Shown here one piece after another: positions 9,672 to 18,549 of a DNA stretch of 64,000 bases. This DNA comes from an uncultured Alphaproteobacteria bacterium (GTDB taxonomy: Bacteria; Pseudomonadota; Alphaproteobacteria; Rhodospirillales; Rhodospirillaceae): the NCBI GenBank assembly GCA_900079695.1, contig LT599022.1, forward strand, positions 1,511,245 to 1,575,244, read 5' to 3'. The position numbers were made by a program, and so were the translations under genes. The notes under the pieces were generated by a model that saw only the letters and a program-made list of their open reading frames with translations, was not told the origin of the DNA and made no database searches. Each line of letters begins with the position of its first letter. Position 1 is the first letter of the stretch.

Positions 9672-10177
9672 CACGTCGTCATCCCGCGCTTGTGCTCGTT
9701 CAGGGTGATATGCGCCGGGTGGAAGGCTTCCCGCAGCTTGGGAATGCACTTGTAGGGGTCGCACGCGCCGCACATGAACACGTCGAGCGCCGCGTAGTTG
9801 CGTTCCGGCCAGGTATGGATCGAGATGTGGCTCTCGGCCAGCACCAGCACACCCGAAATCCCGCCGTTGGGCGTGAAGTGGTGAAGGTGCGTGTGAAGGA
9901 TCGTCGCCCCGGCCTCCTCGGCCGCGGCGGTCAGGGTCTGCTCGACGATATCGAGGCGATCGAGATTGGTCGCCCCCCAAAGGTCGATGATCAGATGCGT
10001 CCCGGCGAATTTCACGCCGTCGCGCTCGACGAAATAGTCGTTCTCGTTGTCGACAGCAGGCCACAACCGAGCCCCCGCGGGACGACCCGCGAGGGAACTA
10101 ACCGAACCGTTTTGGGAGTCTCTCAGATCCTTTTCCGAGTTCATCCCCAGTTGGGTGGCCAGAGAAGCATGTTTCAT
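9668..10177 (-). CDS. speD: S-adenosylmethionine decarboxylase proenzyme
   Basis: SpeD makes decarboxylated SAM for spermidine synthesis, using a pyruvoyl group formed by self-cleavage. The cleavage site is Glu115-Ser116 in LAESHISIHTWPE. His121 and Cys136 (FMCGACDP) match the processing and catalytic residues of the bacterial class by spacing. At 169 residues it has an N-terminal extension of about 50 residues relative to the short (about 120-130 residue) enzymes. The extension is rich in polar residues and is of unknown role. The ATG at 10177 follows AGGAGTGGGG. speE is coupled downstream. Confidence 0.95.
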   Translation of the reverse strand: MKHASLATQLGMNSEKDLRDSQNGSVSSLAGRPAGARLWPAVDNENDYFVERDGVKFAGTHLIIDLWGATNLDRLDIVEQTLTAAAEEAGATILHTHLHHFTPNGGISGVLVLAESHISIHTWPERNYAALDVFMCGACDPYKCIPKLREAFHPAHITLNEHKRGMTTW

Positions 10178-10328
10178 GATTCCCCACTCCTAACCAGCAG
10201 ATGGACCAGATATTTTTCTGGAACGCGTGTTTTGGGGCATGGGGATCGGGATTGCAAGAAAAATCTCGGCGGCCCCATGCATTGTGCACGCATGAGGGGC
10301 GGCATCCATCCGTGGAAATCTCCCGGCG

Positions 10329-13300
10329 TCAGTTGATCGCCGAGAGCCCCGATTGCTGCATGCGAGTCTTGTACTCGCCGAGGAACGACCGGAAATTCTC
10401 CGCCTGTTTGATCTGTTCCTCCACCGCCGCCATGTCGATCAGCCCGGCCGCGGTGCGGTTGGTGAGCAGGTTGAAGGCGTCGAATTCCGGCGTCGCGTTC
10501 ATATAGGGCAGATAGTCGCGGCGCACCTGCGCGATGTCGCGGCGCTGGTCGGAGAGCCGGAGCGCGGTGACCCACTGCAACACCCGCTGGCGCATCACCG
10601 GCGACATCTGGGTGCCGGTTTCGGGCACCCGGATGGTGCGCGAGAGCGCATCCGCCGCCCCCGCCCAATCCTGCTTGCGCCACTGGATCTCGGCCTTCAG
10701 CAAGTTGGCGTCGTCGCCGGTCTCGGCGGCGAGCAGCTTCAGCGCCGCGTCGGTCTGGCCGAGGTCGGCGAGGGCGCGACCGCGCAGGAGTTCGCGCTGG
10801 CGAGCGAGGTCGGCGGGTACGCCCGGCGCCTCGGAGGATTTGAGCGCGGCGAGCGCGAGCGCGGGTTGCTGGTTGAGGAGTTGCACCAACGCCAGACGCG
10901 CGCCGACGCGGGCCTTCTCGACCCCCTGCAGGCGGGTCTGCACCTGATGGTCGAGGAGCTGCGCCGCCTGGTCGAGCAGATCGACGCCGACGAGGCGATC
11001 GGCGAGCTTGCGGATCATCTCGTCGCCGTCCGGCCCGGTCGGGGTCAGCTCGCGGAACTCCTCGAACAGCGCGATCGCGCGCACCGGCGGCATATCGTCG
11101 GCGCGATTGTTGAGGTAGAGCTCGCGGAAGGTGGTGCGCATCAACTCGGTGACGTCGTTCGCCCCCGGCGACTGGCGGAAATAACCGGCCATCTGCTTGA
11201 GTACGCGCAGGCCGTCGCCGTAGCGCTTCGCCTGGAGATTGAGCTCGGCCAGGGTCTTCAGCAGCTTGTATTCGAAGTCGTCGCCGCGCCACGCGAAACG
11301 CAGCCGGTCGAGGCCGTCGATCGCCTCGGCATCGGAGAGCTTGCCCATCTTGTGCATCAGCACGATGCGATCGTAGGCGGCGCGGGCACGGAACGGCCGC
11401 ACCATCGTGTCCTCGGTGCGACGGAAGTCCTCGACCGCGGAGTCGAGCGCGCCCTGGGAGGCGTGCATCCGACCGGTGAGGTAAAGGGCTTCGGCCTGTT
11501 CCTGAACCGACGGATCGTCGCGTTTGGCGAGTTCGAGGAAATTGCGCACGCCGACGTCGTCGCCCGCATTGGCGAGCGCCTCGCCCGCATCGAGCGCCAG
11601 ACGCGTTCGTAGCCGCGCCGGATAGTCCTTGAGCACCGGCGCCGCGGCGCGCACCTTCAGCACCGCGTCGGCAAGCTCGGCCTTGTCGCGCGGCTGGGCG
11701 ATCGCGAGCGCCGCGAGCGCGCGCCAGAACTGCGCCTCGTTGGACGCGGCCAGGCTTTCGTTCGAGAGATCGGCGAGCGCCTCCTCGGGGCGGTGGATCA
11801 GATAGTTGGCCGCACCGCGCACGGCAAGGAAACCGGGCTGTTCGGCAACCTTGGGATCGTCTCCCGAAATCGCCCGCAACACCCCGAGGGCTTCGGCGTC
11901 GTATCCGTGGGCGAGGTAGAAGCGCGCGAGGTCCATCCGCGCCGAATTGCGCCGCGACGGATCGGCGGTGATGATCTTGTCGTAGAGTTGACGGCGATCG
12001 GCGACGAAGGTCGCATCGCCGCCGGCGATCCAGACGCCGAGGTCGAACACCTTGCTGATCGGCGTTTCCGCCGTCGTGCCCGCGAGCGCCGCCGCCGCCG
12101 AACCGGGGCCGGAGATGCGCAGGCCGCCGCCGCGGCGCGCGATCTCGACGCCGTTGCGGTTCGACGTGACCTCGACGTCGTCGGCGCGCGGCACCACCAC
12201 CACGCCCTGCGCGGTCGCGGGCAGCACCGCGTCGACATAGCGGCGTTCGGGCGAGACGCCGTAGCCGAGCGGGATCACCGGCACCACCGTCATGGTGTCG
12301 CCGACCTCCGGATCGACCACCGGCACCGGCAGACCGCCCTCGGCGAGCGGCAGGAACAAGCGCGGGCCGCCGGTCGCCGCCATCTGCGGCTGCACGTCGA
12401 TGCTGCGCAGCGGCCGGAGCGGCTGCACCATGAAGTCGACGATCCACAGCAGGCCCTCGCGGCGCAGGCTGGGATTGACCGCAGGCGGCACCAGCACCCG
12501 CACGATCGTCGCGCGGCCGCTCGGAAACTGCTCGATATCCTCGACCACGCCCTTGCCGAGACGCCGCAGCAGCGGCAGGTCCACCGAATGCGGCCGGTCG
12601 AAGACGATCCACACGTATCCGGCGCGGCGGAACACCGCGACGCCGGTCGGCTGATCCCACGAGAAGCTCAGGCTCACCACCTGGCCCTGCGGCGCCTCGC
12701 CCTCGGCGGGCGGCGGCGCGGCGGCGGGCGTCTTCGCTTCGGGTTTCGCCGGTGCGGCTGCGGGCTGTTTCGCCTCGGGCTTCGGCGGAGCGGCCGGAGC
12801 GGCTCCGGCTTCCGGCTTGGGCTCCGGCTTCGCGGTGGGCGGCGGCGCGACGGCCGCCCCCGGCGGCCGGAGATCGACGGCGATCGCGCGGCCGCCGGTT
12901 CCGGCGCGGAAATGCTTGGGCGCGGCGGCGGCGGGCAGCGAAACCGCGAGCGGTGCGCGGCTCTCCTCGCGGGCGTCCTTGAAGGCGTCGGGCAGGTCGG
13001 CGCGGAGCTGCGCGACGTCGATCCGCCCCGGCGCGTCGAACCGCACCGTGGCGCGGCCGTCGGCGAAGCTCACCGTATATCCGGCGCGCCGCGGCCAATC
13101 GAACACCACGCGGGTGTATTCGGGATGAATGCCGACCCGCACCGGCACCGTCGGCTCCGCCTGCGCCGCCGGAGCGGGCGGCTGCGTCCGCGCCGGCTTC
13201 GAGAGATCGAGCACCACCGAGGTGCCGAAGGTCTGCGCGGCGAGCGCGGTCGGGCCGCGCAGGTCGAAGACGACGCGACGACCGCCGTCCTCCCGCCGCG

Positions 13301-13541
13301 CGGCGCGCAGATAGGCGGGCAGACGCGGCACCAGCTCCGCCGGGTCGGCATCGAGCGGCCGGTCGAATTCGACGATCAGCCGGTTGCCGTCGATCCGCGC
13401 GGAGTAACGCACCGCCTGGGGCCACTCGACGACGATCCGGCCGAAGTCGTCGTGAATCCCCGCACGCAACTCCGCCGCTTCGGCGATCCCGGGCAGCAGC
13501 AACAACAGGGCGAACGCGCACAGGCGCAACAGACGGATCAC
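10329..13541 (-). CDS. Large periplasmic AMIN-like/TPR protein of the flagellar motor operon
   Basis: This 1070-residue protein has a signal peptide (MIRLLRLCAFALLLLLPGIAEA). Three similar beta-rich segments follow (ELRAGIHDDFGRIVVEWP; VRVGIHPEYTRVVFDWP; LSFSWDQPTGVAVFRRAGYV), resembling AMIN-type peptidoglycan-binding modules. A Pro/Ala/Lys-rich linker sits between the second and third. The C-terminal half is a long helical-repeat region of TPR type. The GTG start at 13541 overlaps the stop of the MotB-like gene (GTGA). Last of nine same-strand genes beginning with fliL. I infer a periplasmic scaffold for the flagellar stator, analogous in layout but not demonstrably homologous to PflA/PflB-type TPR motor proteins. 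Confidence 0.8.
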   Translation of the reverse strand: MIRLLRLCAFALLLLLPGIAEAAELRAGIHDDFGRIVVEWPQAVRYSARIDGNRLIVEFDRPLDADPAELVPRLPAYLRAARREDGGRRVVFDLRGPTALAAQTFGTSVVLDLSKPARTQPPAPAAQAEPTVPVRVGIHPEYTRVVFDWPRRAGYTVSFADGRATVRFDAPGRIDVAQLRADLPDAFKDAREESRAPLAVSLPAAAAPKHFRAGTGGRAIAVDLRPPGAAVAPPPTAKPEPKPEAGAAPAAPPKPEAKQPAAAPAKPEAKTPAAAPPPAEGEAPQGQVVSLSFSWDQPTGVAVFRRAGYVWIVFDRPHSVDLPLLRRLGKGVVEDIEQFPSGRATIVRVLVPPAVNPSLRREGLLWIVDFMVQPLRPLRSIDVQPQMAATGGPRLFLPLAEGGLPVPVVDPEVGDTMTVVPVIPLGYGVSPERRYVDAVLPATAQGVVVVPRADDVEVTSNRNGVEIARRGGGLRISGPGSAAAALAGTTAETPISKVFDLGVWIAGGDATFVADRRQLYDKIITADPSRRNSARMDLARFYLAHGYDAEALGVLRAISGDDPKVAEQPGFLAVRGAANYLIHRPEEALADLSNESLAASNEAQFWRALAALAIAQPRDKAELADAVLKVRAAAPVLKDYPARLRTRLALDAGEALANAGDDVGVRNFLELAKRDDPSVQEQAEALYLTGRMHASQGALDSAVEDFRRTEDTMVRPFRARAAYDRIVLMHKMGKLSDAEAIDGLDRLRFAWRGDDFEYKLLKTLAELNLQAKRYGDGLRVLKQMAGYFRQSPGANDVTELMRTTFRELYLNNRADDMPPVRAIALFEEFRELTPTGPDGDEMIRKLADRLVGVDLLDQAAQLLDHQVQTRLQGVEKARVGARLALVQLLNQQPALALAALKSSEAPGVPADLARQRELLRGRALADLGQTDAALKLLAAETGDDANLLKAEIQWRKQDWAGAADALSRTIRVPETGTQMSPVMRQRVLQWVTALRLSDQRRDIAQVRRDYLPYMNATPEFDAFNLLTNRTAAGLIDMAAVEEQIKQAENFRSFLGEYKTRMQQSGLSAIN

Positions 13542-14206
13542 GGCGCGCTTCCCTTGTCCGGCGAAATCACGATGTCGACCGCCGCCGCGCCGATCCGCGC
13601 GACGGCGCGGACCGGCCGGTCCACCCCGCCCGCACGCAGCGCGTTGGCGAGGCCCGCGGCGCGCGCCAGCGACGTTTCCAGCGTCGCAGCGGATGCACCC
13701 GCGCCGGAGACCGTCACGGCGATGCGGTTGTCGATCCCCGCGAGCGCCTCGGCGAGCGCCGCCACCGCCCGGCGGGCGGGCGGCGCGAGCATCGGCGAAC
13801 CGGGCACGAACACCGCGTTCGCGGGCAAGCGCAGCAGCAGGCGATCGTCTTCGAGGACGACGTCGGCCGCGGCAAGCTCCGGCGCATCGCGCAACACCGC
13901 CTCGAACAGACTGGCGAGATAGCCGAGGTCCGCCCCCGGCGCGGCGGGCGCGCGGCCGACGTTGCGGATCGCGGCGCCGGTGGGCGCGGCGGCGAGCGGT
14001 GGATTGAGGGCGCGCGAGAGGGCGTCGGCGACGTTCCGGAACCGCTCCGTCTGCACTCCCGACAACGCGAACAGCAGCACGAAGAAGGTGAGCAGCAGCG
14101 ACACCACGTCGGCGAAGGTCAGCATCCACGAGGTGCGGACTTCGACCGGCGGCCGGGCGTCGATCGCGCCGCCCTCCCACTGGGTGAGGATGCGGGGATC
14201 GGTCAT
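13538..14206 (-). CDS. MotB-like stator protein with channel Asp
   Basis: The 222-residue protein has the MotB plug layout: a short N-terminus, one membrane helix (WMLTFADVVSLLLTFFVLLFALS) and a periplasmic region with OmpA/MotB-like C-terminal features. The Asp in FAD is at the position of the proton-binding residue of MotB (WxxxxAD motif). Its start and stop overlap both neighbouring genes (ATGA and GTGA). No motA gene is in the window, so the partner must be encoded elsewhere. It could be a true MotB or a motor-associated paralogue. Confidence 0.75.
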   Translation of the reverse strand: MTDPRILTQWEGGAIDARPPVEVRTSWMLTFADVVSLLLTFFVLLFALSGVQTERFRNVADALSRALNPPLAAAPTGAAIRNVGRAPAAPGADLGYLASLFEAVLRDAPELAAADVVLEDDRLLLRLPANAVFVPGSPMLAPPARRAVAALAEALAGIDNRIAVTVSGAGASAATLETSLARAAGLANALRAGGVDRPVRAVARIGAAAVDIVISPDKGSAP

Positions 14207-14874
14207 GGCGCCCCCCGCGCGTCCTCGACGCGGAACACCAGTCGCGCCGCCAGCGGGTCGCCCGGTTCCACCGCCGCGGCCGCGGTTCCCGGCGGCGCGC
14301 CTTCCTCGGCGAACGCCGCGGCGACGATCGCGGCGCGGCGCGCGGCGCGGTTGGATGCCACCGGCAGCAGGTCTTCCGGCTCGGCGACGCCGAACGCCGC
14401 CTCGACCACGTAGCGCAGCCCCGGCGGCGGCGCGGAGAGCGACGCCACCAGCTCGGCGAAGGCGCGGCGCTGCGCCGGACGCAGGATTTCGGTGTCGTGC
14501 GCGAACAGCGCGTCGACGTGGAGGGACAGCTGCATCACCCGGCCGGGCACGATCTCCTCGATCCGCGCGGCCGGGATCGCGGTTTCGTAGACCCGGGTCA
14601 CGGCATCGAGAAATTCGGCGGGGGAAACCACCCGCCCGAGGTCGGAGGCGAAGCTCGGGGTTTCGCCGCCCGGAGCGTCGCGGGACGCGAACCGGCTGTT
14701 GAGCCCTTCGAGAATCTCGCGGCTTTTGTGGGAATGCCCCTCGGACATCGCCACCAGAAGGATGAAGAACGCCAGCAGCACGAGATAGAGCGCAAGGAAC
14801 AGCGCCACCGTCGCACCCTCGCGCGGCGCGGCATCGGCGGGTTCGCGATATCCCGTGAGTGCGGCCGGTGTCAC
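14203..14874 (-). CDS. MotB/OmpA-like membrane protein lacking the channel Asp
   Basis: This 223-residue paralogue in layout has one N-terminal membrane helix (LFLALYLVLLAFFILLVAMS) and a periplasmic region with an OmpA-like tail (SNRAARRAAIVAAAF). The helix has Tyr and no acidic residue where MotB carries its proton-binding Asp, so it is unlikely to conduct protons. The GTG start at 14874 follows GGAGG. The stop overlaps the next MotB-like gene. It may anchor to peptidoglycan or regulate the stator with its neighbour and the AMIN/TPR protein. Confidence 0.72.
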   Translation of the reverse strand: MTPAALTGYREPADAAPREGATVALFLALYLVLLAFFILLVAMSEGHSHKSREILEGLNSRFASRDAPGGETPSFASDLGRVVSPAEFLDAVTRVYETAIPAARIEEIVPGRVMQLSLHVDALFAHDTEILRPAQRRAFAELVASLSAPPPGLRYVVEAAFGVAEPEDLLPVASNRAARRAAIVAAAFAEEGAPPGTAAAAVEPGDPLAARLVFRVEDARGAP

Positions 14875-14900
14875 CCGCTTTCCTCCGGTTGGTGGGAGGA

Positions 14901-15563
14901 TCAGCCGAGGCTGGCGAGCAGCCGGTCGATCTCGTCCTGGCTGGATGCGGTCTCGGGATGCTGCGGACCGTTGAGCAAGGCGGCGTCGGCATCCGCCCCG
15001 GCGACCGCCGCGGCGGCTTCCCCGGCAAGCCCTTCCGCCACCGCCTCGAGATCGGGGCCGAACGCGGAAATCAAGGTGTTCACGCGCTCCTCGATGCGCT
15101 TCAGGGTATTGACCACCTTGGAGATGCGCTGCCCGGTGAGGTCCTGGAAGTTGCACCCCTCGTAGATCGCCATGGTGGCGTTGGAGAGCGCCTCCCCCGC
15201 CGCGGCGTCGACGGCGGGGATCACCGCCTCGATCGATTCCACCGCGTCGAGAATCGCGTTCGCGGCGGTCTCGGTGGACTGGACGATCGCGTCGAGTTCG
15301 TCGGCGGCGGTGGGCAGGAATTCGTCCTTGATCTCCTCCGGGCGGATCTCGGCGATCTCCTGCTTGGTCTCGCGGATGATCCGCGCGAGAGCCTCGAGCT
15401 CGTTGTAGACGTGCAGATCCTTGGCGCTGATCTCGCCGCTCATGGTGTCGAGAATCGCGCGCACCACCTCGGCGACGTCCTCGAGCGGCACCGCGTTGCC
15501 GCGTGCCGCCCGGATCAGGTCGAGCCTTTTCTGCAAGGCGATTTCAGCGTCGTCGTGGTTCAT
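14901..15563 (-). CDS. cheZ: Chemotaxis phosphatase CheZ
   Basis: CheZ dephosphorylates CheY-P to reset flagellar switching. The 220-residue helical protein contains the family's catalytic segment EGCNFQDLTGQRISKVV, with Asp and Gln in place (FQDLTGQR). It ends with the CheY-binding tail QDEIDRLLASLG. ATG 15563 is preferred over GTG 15572 because GGAG lies eight bases upstream. cheY is immediately upstream, so substrate and phosphatase are cotranscribed within the fliL-fliM operon. Confidence 0.93.
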   Translation of the reverse strand: MNHDDAEIALQKRLDLIRAARGNAVPLEDVAEVVRAILDTMSGEISAKDLHVYNELEALARIIRETKQEIAEIRPEEIKDEFLPTAADELDAIVQSTETAANAILDAVESIEAVIPAVDAAAGEALSNATMAIYEGCNFQDLTGQRISKVVNTLKRIEERVNTLISAFGPDLEAVAEGLAGEAAAAVAGADADAALLNGPQHPETASSQDEIDRLLASLG

Positions 15564-15594
15564 CACCCGCACTCCGCGAAGCTACCGTACCGGA

Positions 15595-15984
15595 CTAGAA
15601 GTCCCCCAACACGCTCGACATCTTGGTCTTGAGCGTTTCGGCGTTGAACGGCTTGACGATGTAGTTGGAGACGCCCGCCTCCTTCGCCGCGATCACGTTC
15701 TCGGTCTTGCTTTCCGCGGTGACCATGATGAACGGCAGGGCCTTCAGGCCCGCGTCGGCGCGCACCTCTCGCAGGAGCTGAAGCCCGGTCATCGGCTCCA
15801 TGTTCCAGTCGGAGATCACGAGACCATAGGCGGTTCCCGAGCGCAGCATCTGCAATGCCATGCTTCCGTCGGTCGCCTCGTCGATATTGTTGAAGCCGAG
15901 CTGCTTCAACAAATTGCGGATGATGCGCAGCATCGTCTTGTAATCGTCGACGATGAGGATGCGCATATTCTTGTCAACTGCCAT
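15595..15984 (-). CDS. cheY: Chemotaxis response regulator CheY
   Basis: This 129-residue single receiver domain has Asp13-Asp14 in ILIVDD, phospho-acceptor Asp59 in VISDW, Thr89 in IMVTAES and Lys111 in IVKPF. No output domain is present, as expected for the diffusible signal that binds FliM. It lies between motE and cheZ in the motor operon. Like many alphaproteobacteria the genome may carry several CheYs; position beside cheZ and fliM favours this as a motor-binding one. Confidence 0.95.
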   Translation of the reverse strand: MAVDKNMRILIVDDYKTMLRIIRNLLKQLGFNNIDEATDGSMALQMLRSGTAYGLVISDWNMEPMTGLQLLREVRADAGLKALPFIMVTAESKTENVIAAKEAGVSNYIVKPFNAETLKTKMSSVLGDF

Positions 15985-16110
15985 GGAGACGTCTCCCGAA
16001 ACACCCGTTCAATCCATCACACCCGACGCGGCCCTGGCCATGGCCATGCCGGGGGTATACCCAATGCGGTTCACGACCCGCAAGACAATTCCCGCCGCAG
16101 CGGCGTACGC

Positions 16111-16797
16111 TTACCGTTTCACCCCCGTGTCGCCGACGAGGTCGGCGGGCAGGCGGCTTTGCGTCGCGAGCTCCGTCGTCACCGCGTTGGCGCGATCCGG
16201 CGACATGTTCGAGAGGATCGCCGCCGACACCCGCTCCTTCATCCCCTTGATCACCTGGATCAGGATCGGCATGTCCATCTGCTCGAAGATGCGGGCGGCA
16301 TCCTTGGGTTTCATCGCCGTGTAGATTTTCACCAGATTTTCGATCTTCTGATTTTCCTGATCATCGTGTTTTTCGATCAGGCCTTCAATAGTGGTTTGAA
16401 TCTCGCGCAGCTTTTGAATCTTGGCGTCGATCTGCGCCTCGGCGGCGGAAAGCACCGCGAGGCGCTGGTCGAGTTCGCGCTCGCGCTTGTCGAGCTCCGC
16501 ACGGCGCGCCGCAAGGTTTTGAAGAACCTCGATTTCCGACTGGCTGTAGGCGGCCTGACCGGACAGTCCGGGAAGCGGCTGGGCGGGTTCGGGCGCGGCC
16601 GTCGGAGCCGCGTCGGACGCGCTCTGGGCGAACGCCTGGGAGAACACCGGCGGCTCCGGCTGGGCCTCCGGCGGCGCATGGCCGGTGCCGATCTGCCAAA
16701 GACTGCCGACGCGGGCGCCGAACATCAGCGCGCCGACGAGAATGAACAGCGGCAGGATGCGGAACTTCGGGATGCCGAAACGGGGAGCGCGGGCCAT
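16111..16797 (-). CDS. motE: MotE-like flagellar motor protein
   Basis: This 228-residue protein has an N-terminal membrane anchor (ILPLFILVGALMFGARV), a Pro/Ala-rich stretch and a long coiled coil (ELDKRERELDQRLAVLSAAE onward to about residue 150). The C-terminal domain is MgtE-N-like (MKPKDAARIFEQMDMPILIQVIKGM). This is the architecture of MotE, which in rhizobia is a periplasmic chaperone of MotC. It lies between the DUF6468-type gene and cheY. A 126-base gap to cheY shows no evident hairpin. Confidence 0.82.
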   Translation of the reverse strand: MARAPRFGIPKFRILPLFILVGALMFGARVGSLWQIGTGHAPPEAQPEPPVFSQAFAQSASDAAPTAAPEPAQPLPGLSGQAAYSQSEIEVLQNLAARRAELDKRERELDQRLAVLSAAEAQIDAKIQKLREIQTTIEGLIEKHDDQENQKIENLVKIYTAMKPKDAARIFEQMDMPILIQVIKGMKERVSAAILSNMSPDRANAVTTELATQSRLPADLVGDTGVKR

Positions 16798-16809
16798 CGT
16801 TTCCCCTCC

Positions 16810-17358
16810 TCAGCGCGAGGCCTGGATGGCACGCAGGAGTTGCCGCTCGGCGACCGAGCGTTCCTCCTCGTGGCCGACGAAGTCGTCCTCCGACAGCAGC
16901 GCCGAGAGCAGCGTCGGGCCCGGCGCGATGCCGCCGACGACGCGCGCCGCCTCGCCGGTTTCGCGCACCTTGTCCATGCCGAGCGGCTCCGGCAGCTCGG
17001 CGGCGGAAAAGGTCTCTCCCGTCCCCTTGAGCGCGCCGCGCGCCTCGCGCAGGTGGGCTTCGAGGCGGTTGGCCATCGAGTCCGCACGCTCGGTCATGAA
17101 CGCCAGATCGTCGCGCAGGCCCTGCGCCTTCTCCATCGATTCGCGCAGGGTTTCGCCGACTTCCTCGACCGCGCGCTTCATCTTCGGAATGCCCGCCTCG
17201 GCACGCACCGTCGCCTCGTTGAAGGCGAGGATCATCCGCCCCAGGTCGTCGCGGTTGCGGCGCAGCGCATCGAGACGACGGTTGAGGATCACCGCATAGA
17301 CGATCGTCGGCACCAGGAGGGCGACGATCACGACATCGAGCAGCACGGTCGGCGACAT
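16810..17358 (-). CDS. DUF6468-type flagellar cluster protein
   Basis: This 182-residue protein has one N-terminal membrane helix (VVIVALLVPTIVYAVIL) followed by NRRLDALRRNRDDLGRMI and a long amphipathic coiled-coil region to about residue 115, then a disordered tail. It matches the alphaproteobacterial family found between fliM and motE-type genes; no biochemical role is established. It is membrane-anchored, probably with a cytoplasmic coiled coil. It lies ten bases downstream of fliM in the same operon. Confidence 0.75.
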   Translation of the reverse strand: MSPTVLLDVVIVALLVPTIVYAVILNRRLDALRRNRDDLGRMILAFNEATVRAEAGIPKMKRAVEEVGETLRESMEKAQGLRDDLAFMTERADSMANRLEAHLREARGALKGTGETFSAAELPEPLGMDKVRETGEAARVVGGIAPGPTLLSALLSEDDFVGHEEERSVAERQLLRAIQASR

Positions 17359-17367
17359 ACCTTTACC

Positions 17368-18519
17368 TCACCCGTTACGCTTGCGCTTGATCTTCTCGTC
17401 GAGGCAGATCGCGATATGGTTGCCCTTGCGTCCCATCCGGCCCGCCCACATCGGCACGTCGCCGCAGCGCATCACCACGCGGGAGTCCGGCGTGGCGTTG
17501 AACATCAGGCGGGTGCCGACCTCCATGTTGAGCACCGAGTAGAGCGGCAGGTACTGCTGGTCCAGCACCGCCTCCAACTCCACCTCGGTCTGCCACAGCT
17601 CCTCCATCAGGTGAATTTCCCAGATCGAGTCGCGGCCGAACTTCTCGCCCATGAACATCTGCAGCAGCAGTTCGCGGACGGGTTCGAGGGTGGCGTACGG
17701 CAGCAGCAGTTCGAGGCGGCCGCCGCGGTCTTCCATGTCGATGCGGAGCTTGGCGACGATCGCGGCGTTGGACGGGCGCGAGATCGTCGCGAACCGCGGG
17801 TTGGTTTCCAGTCGGTCGAAGCGGAAGGCGACCGGCGACAGCGGATCGAACGCCGCCGAGAGGTCGGCCAGCACCACGTGGATCATCCGCTCCACGAGGT
17901 TGCGCTCGATGGTGGTGTAGGGGCGGCCCTCGATGCGCATCGCCGCGGTGCCGCGACGCCCGCCGAGCAGCACGTCGACGATCGAATAGATCAGCGAGGA
18001 ATCGACGGTGAGCAGGCCGAAGTTGTCCCACTCCTCGGCCTTGAACACCGCGAGCATCGCGGGCAGCGGGATCGAGTTGAGATAGTCGCCGAAGCGCAGG
18101 CTGACGAGGTTGTCGAGCGAGACCTCGACGTTGTCGGAGGTGAAGTTGCGCAACGACGTCGACATCATGCGCACCAGGCGGTCGAACACCACCTCGAGCA
18201 TCGGCAGACGCTCGTAGGAGACCATGCCGGAATTGAGGATCGCCTGGATGCCCGAACGGTTCTGATCGGAATCCGCGCTGCCGTCGAAGCCGAGCAGGCT
18301 GTCGATTTCGTCCTGGTTCAGCACGCGGGCGGATTCGCGCCCCGAGACGTTGGTCATCAGGTCGGTTTCGGCGGCTTCGCCGTCGCCGCCCAGCATCGAC
18401 TCCCACTCGGCGGCGACGTCGTCGGGCTTGCCGTCGGCGGGCTTGTCGTCGGCCATGGCCTCCCATTCGGCCATCAGGGCGTCCTCGTCCGCCGCGCTGC
18501 GTCCCTTGTCCTCCGCCAT
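17368..18519 (-). CDS. fliM: Flagellar motor switch protein FliM
   Basis: FliM forms the C-ring with FliG and FliN and binds CheY-P. The 383-residue protein carries the family signatures VLNQDEIDSLLGF, LEVVFDRLVRMMSTSLRNFT and SLRFGDYLNSIPLPAMLAVF. The C-terminal SpoA domain is present (VELEAVLDQQYLPLYSVLNMEVG). The N-terminus is longer than in E. coli, with about 60 acidic residues ahead of the LNQDEID motif. That motif is normally near the extreme N-terminus, where CheY binds. The gene is 30 bases downstream of fliL. Confidence 0.96.
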   Translation of the reverse strand: MAEDKGRSAADEDALMAEWEAMADDKPADGKPDDVAAEWESMLGGDGEAAETDLMTNVSGRESARVLNQDEIDSLLGFDGSADSDQNRSGIQAILNSGMVSYERLPMLEVVFDRLVRMMSTSLRNFTSDNVEVSLDNLVSLRFGDYLNSIPLPAMLAVFKAEEWDNFGLLTVDSSLIYSIVDVLLGGRRGTAAMRIEGRPYTTIERNLVERMIHVVLADLSAAFDPLSPVAFRFDRLETNPRFATISRPSNAAIVAKLRIDMEDRGGRLELLLPYATLEPVRELLLQMFMGEKFGRDSIWEIHLMEELWQTEVELEAVLDQQYLPLYSVLNMEVGTRLMFNATPDSRVVMRCGDVPMWAGRMGRKGNHIAICLDEKIKRKRNG

Positions 18520-18549
18520 CCGTCTCTCCCTAGACCCCCGGTCGGGCGG

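Noticed and set aside
10098-10289. 63-codon leader ORF overlapping the speD start
   Set aside because: It has no clear ribosome site, overlaps speD out of frame and resembles chance coding; no evidence for a polyamine-responsive leader.
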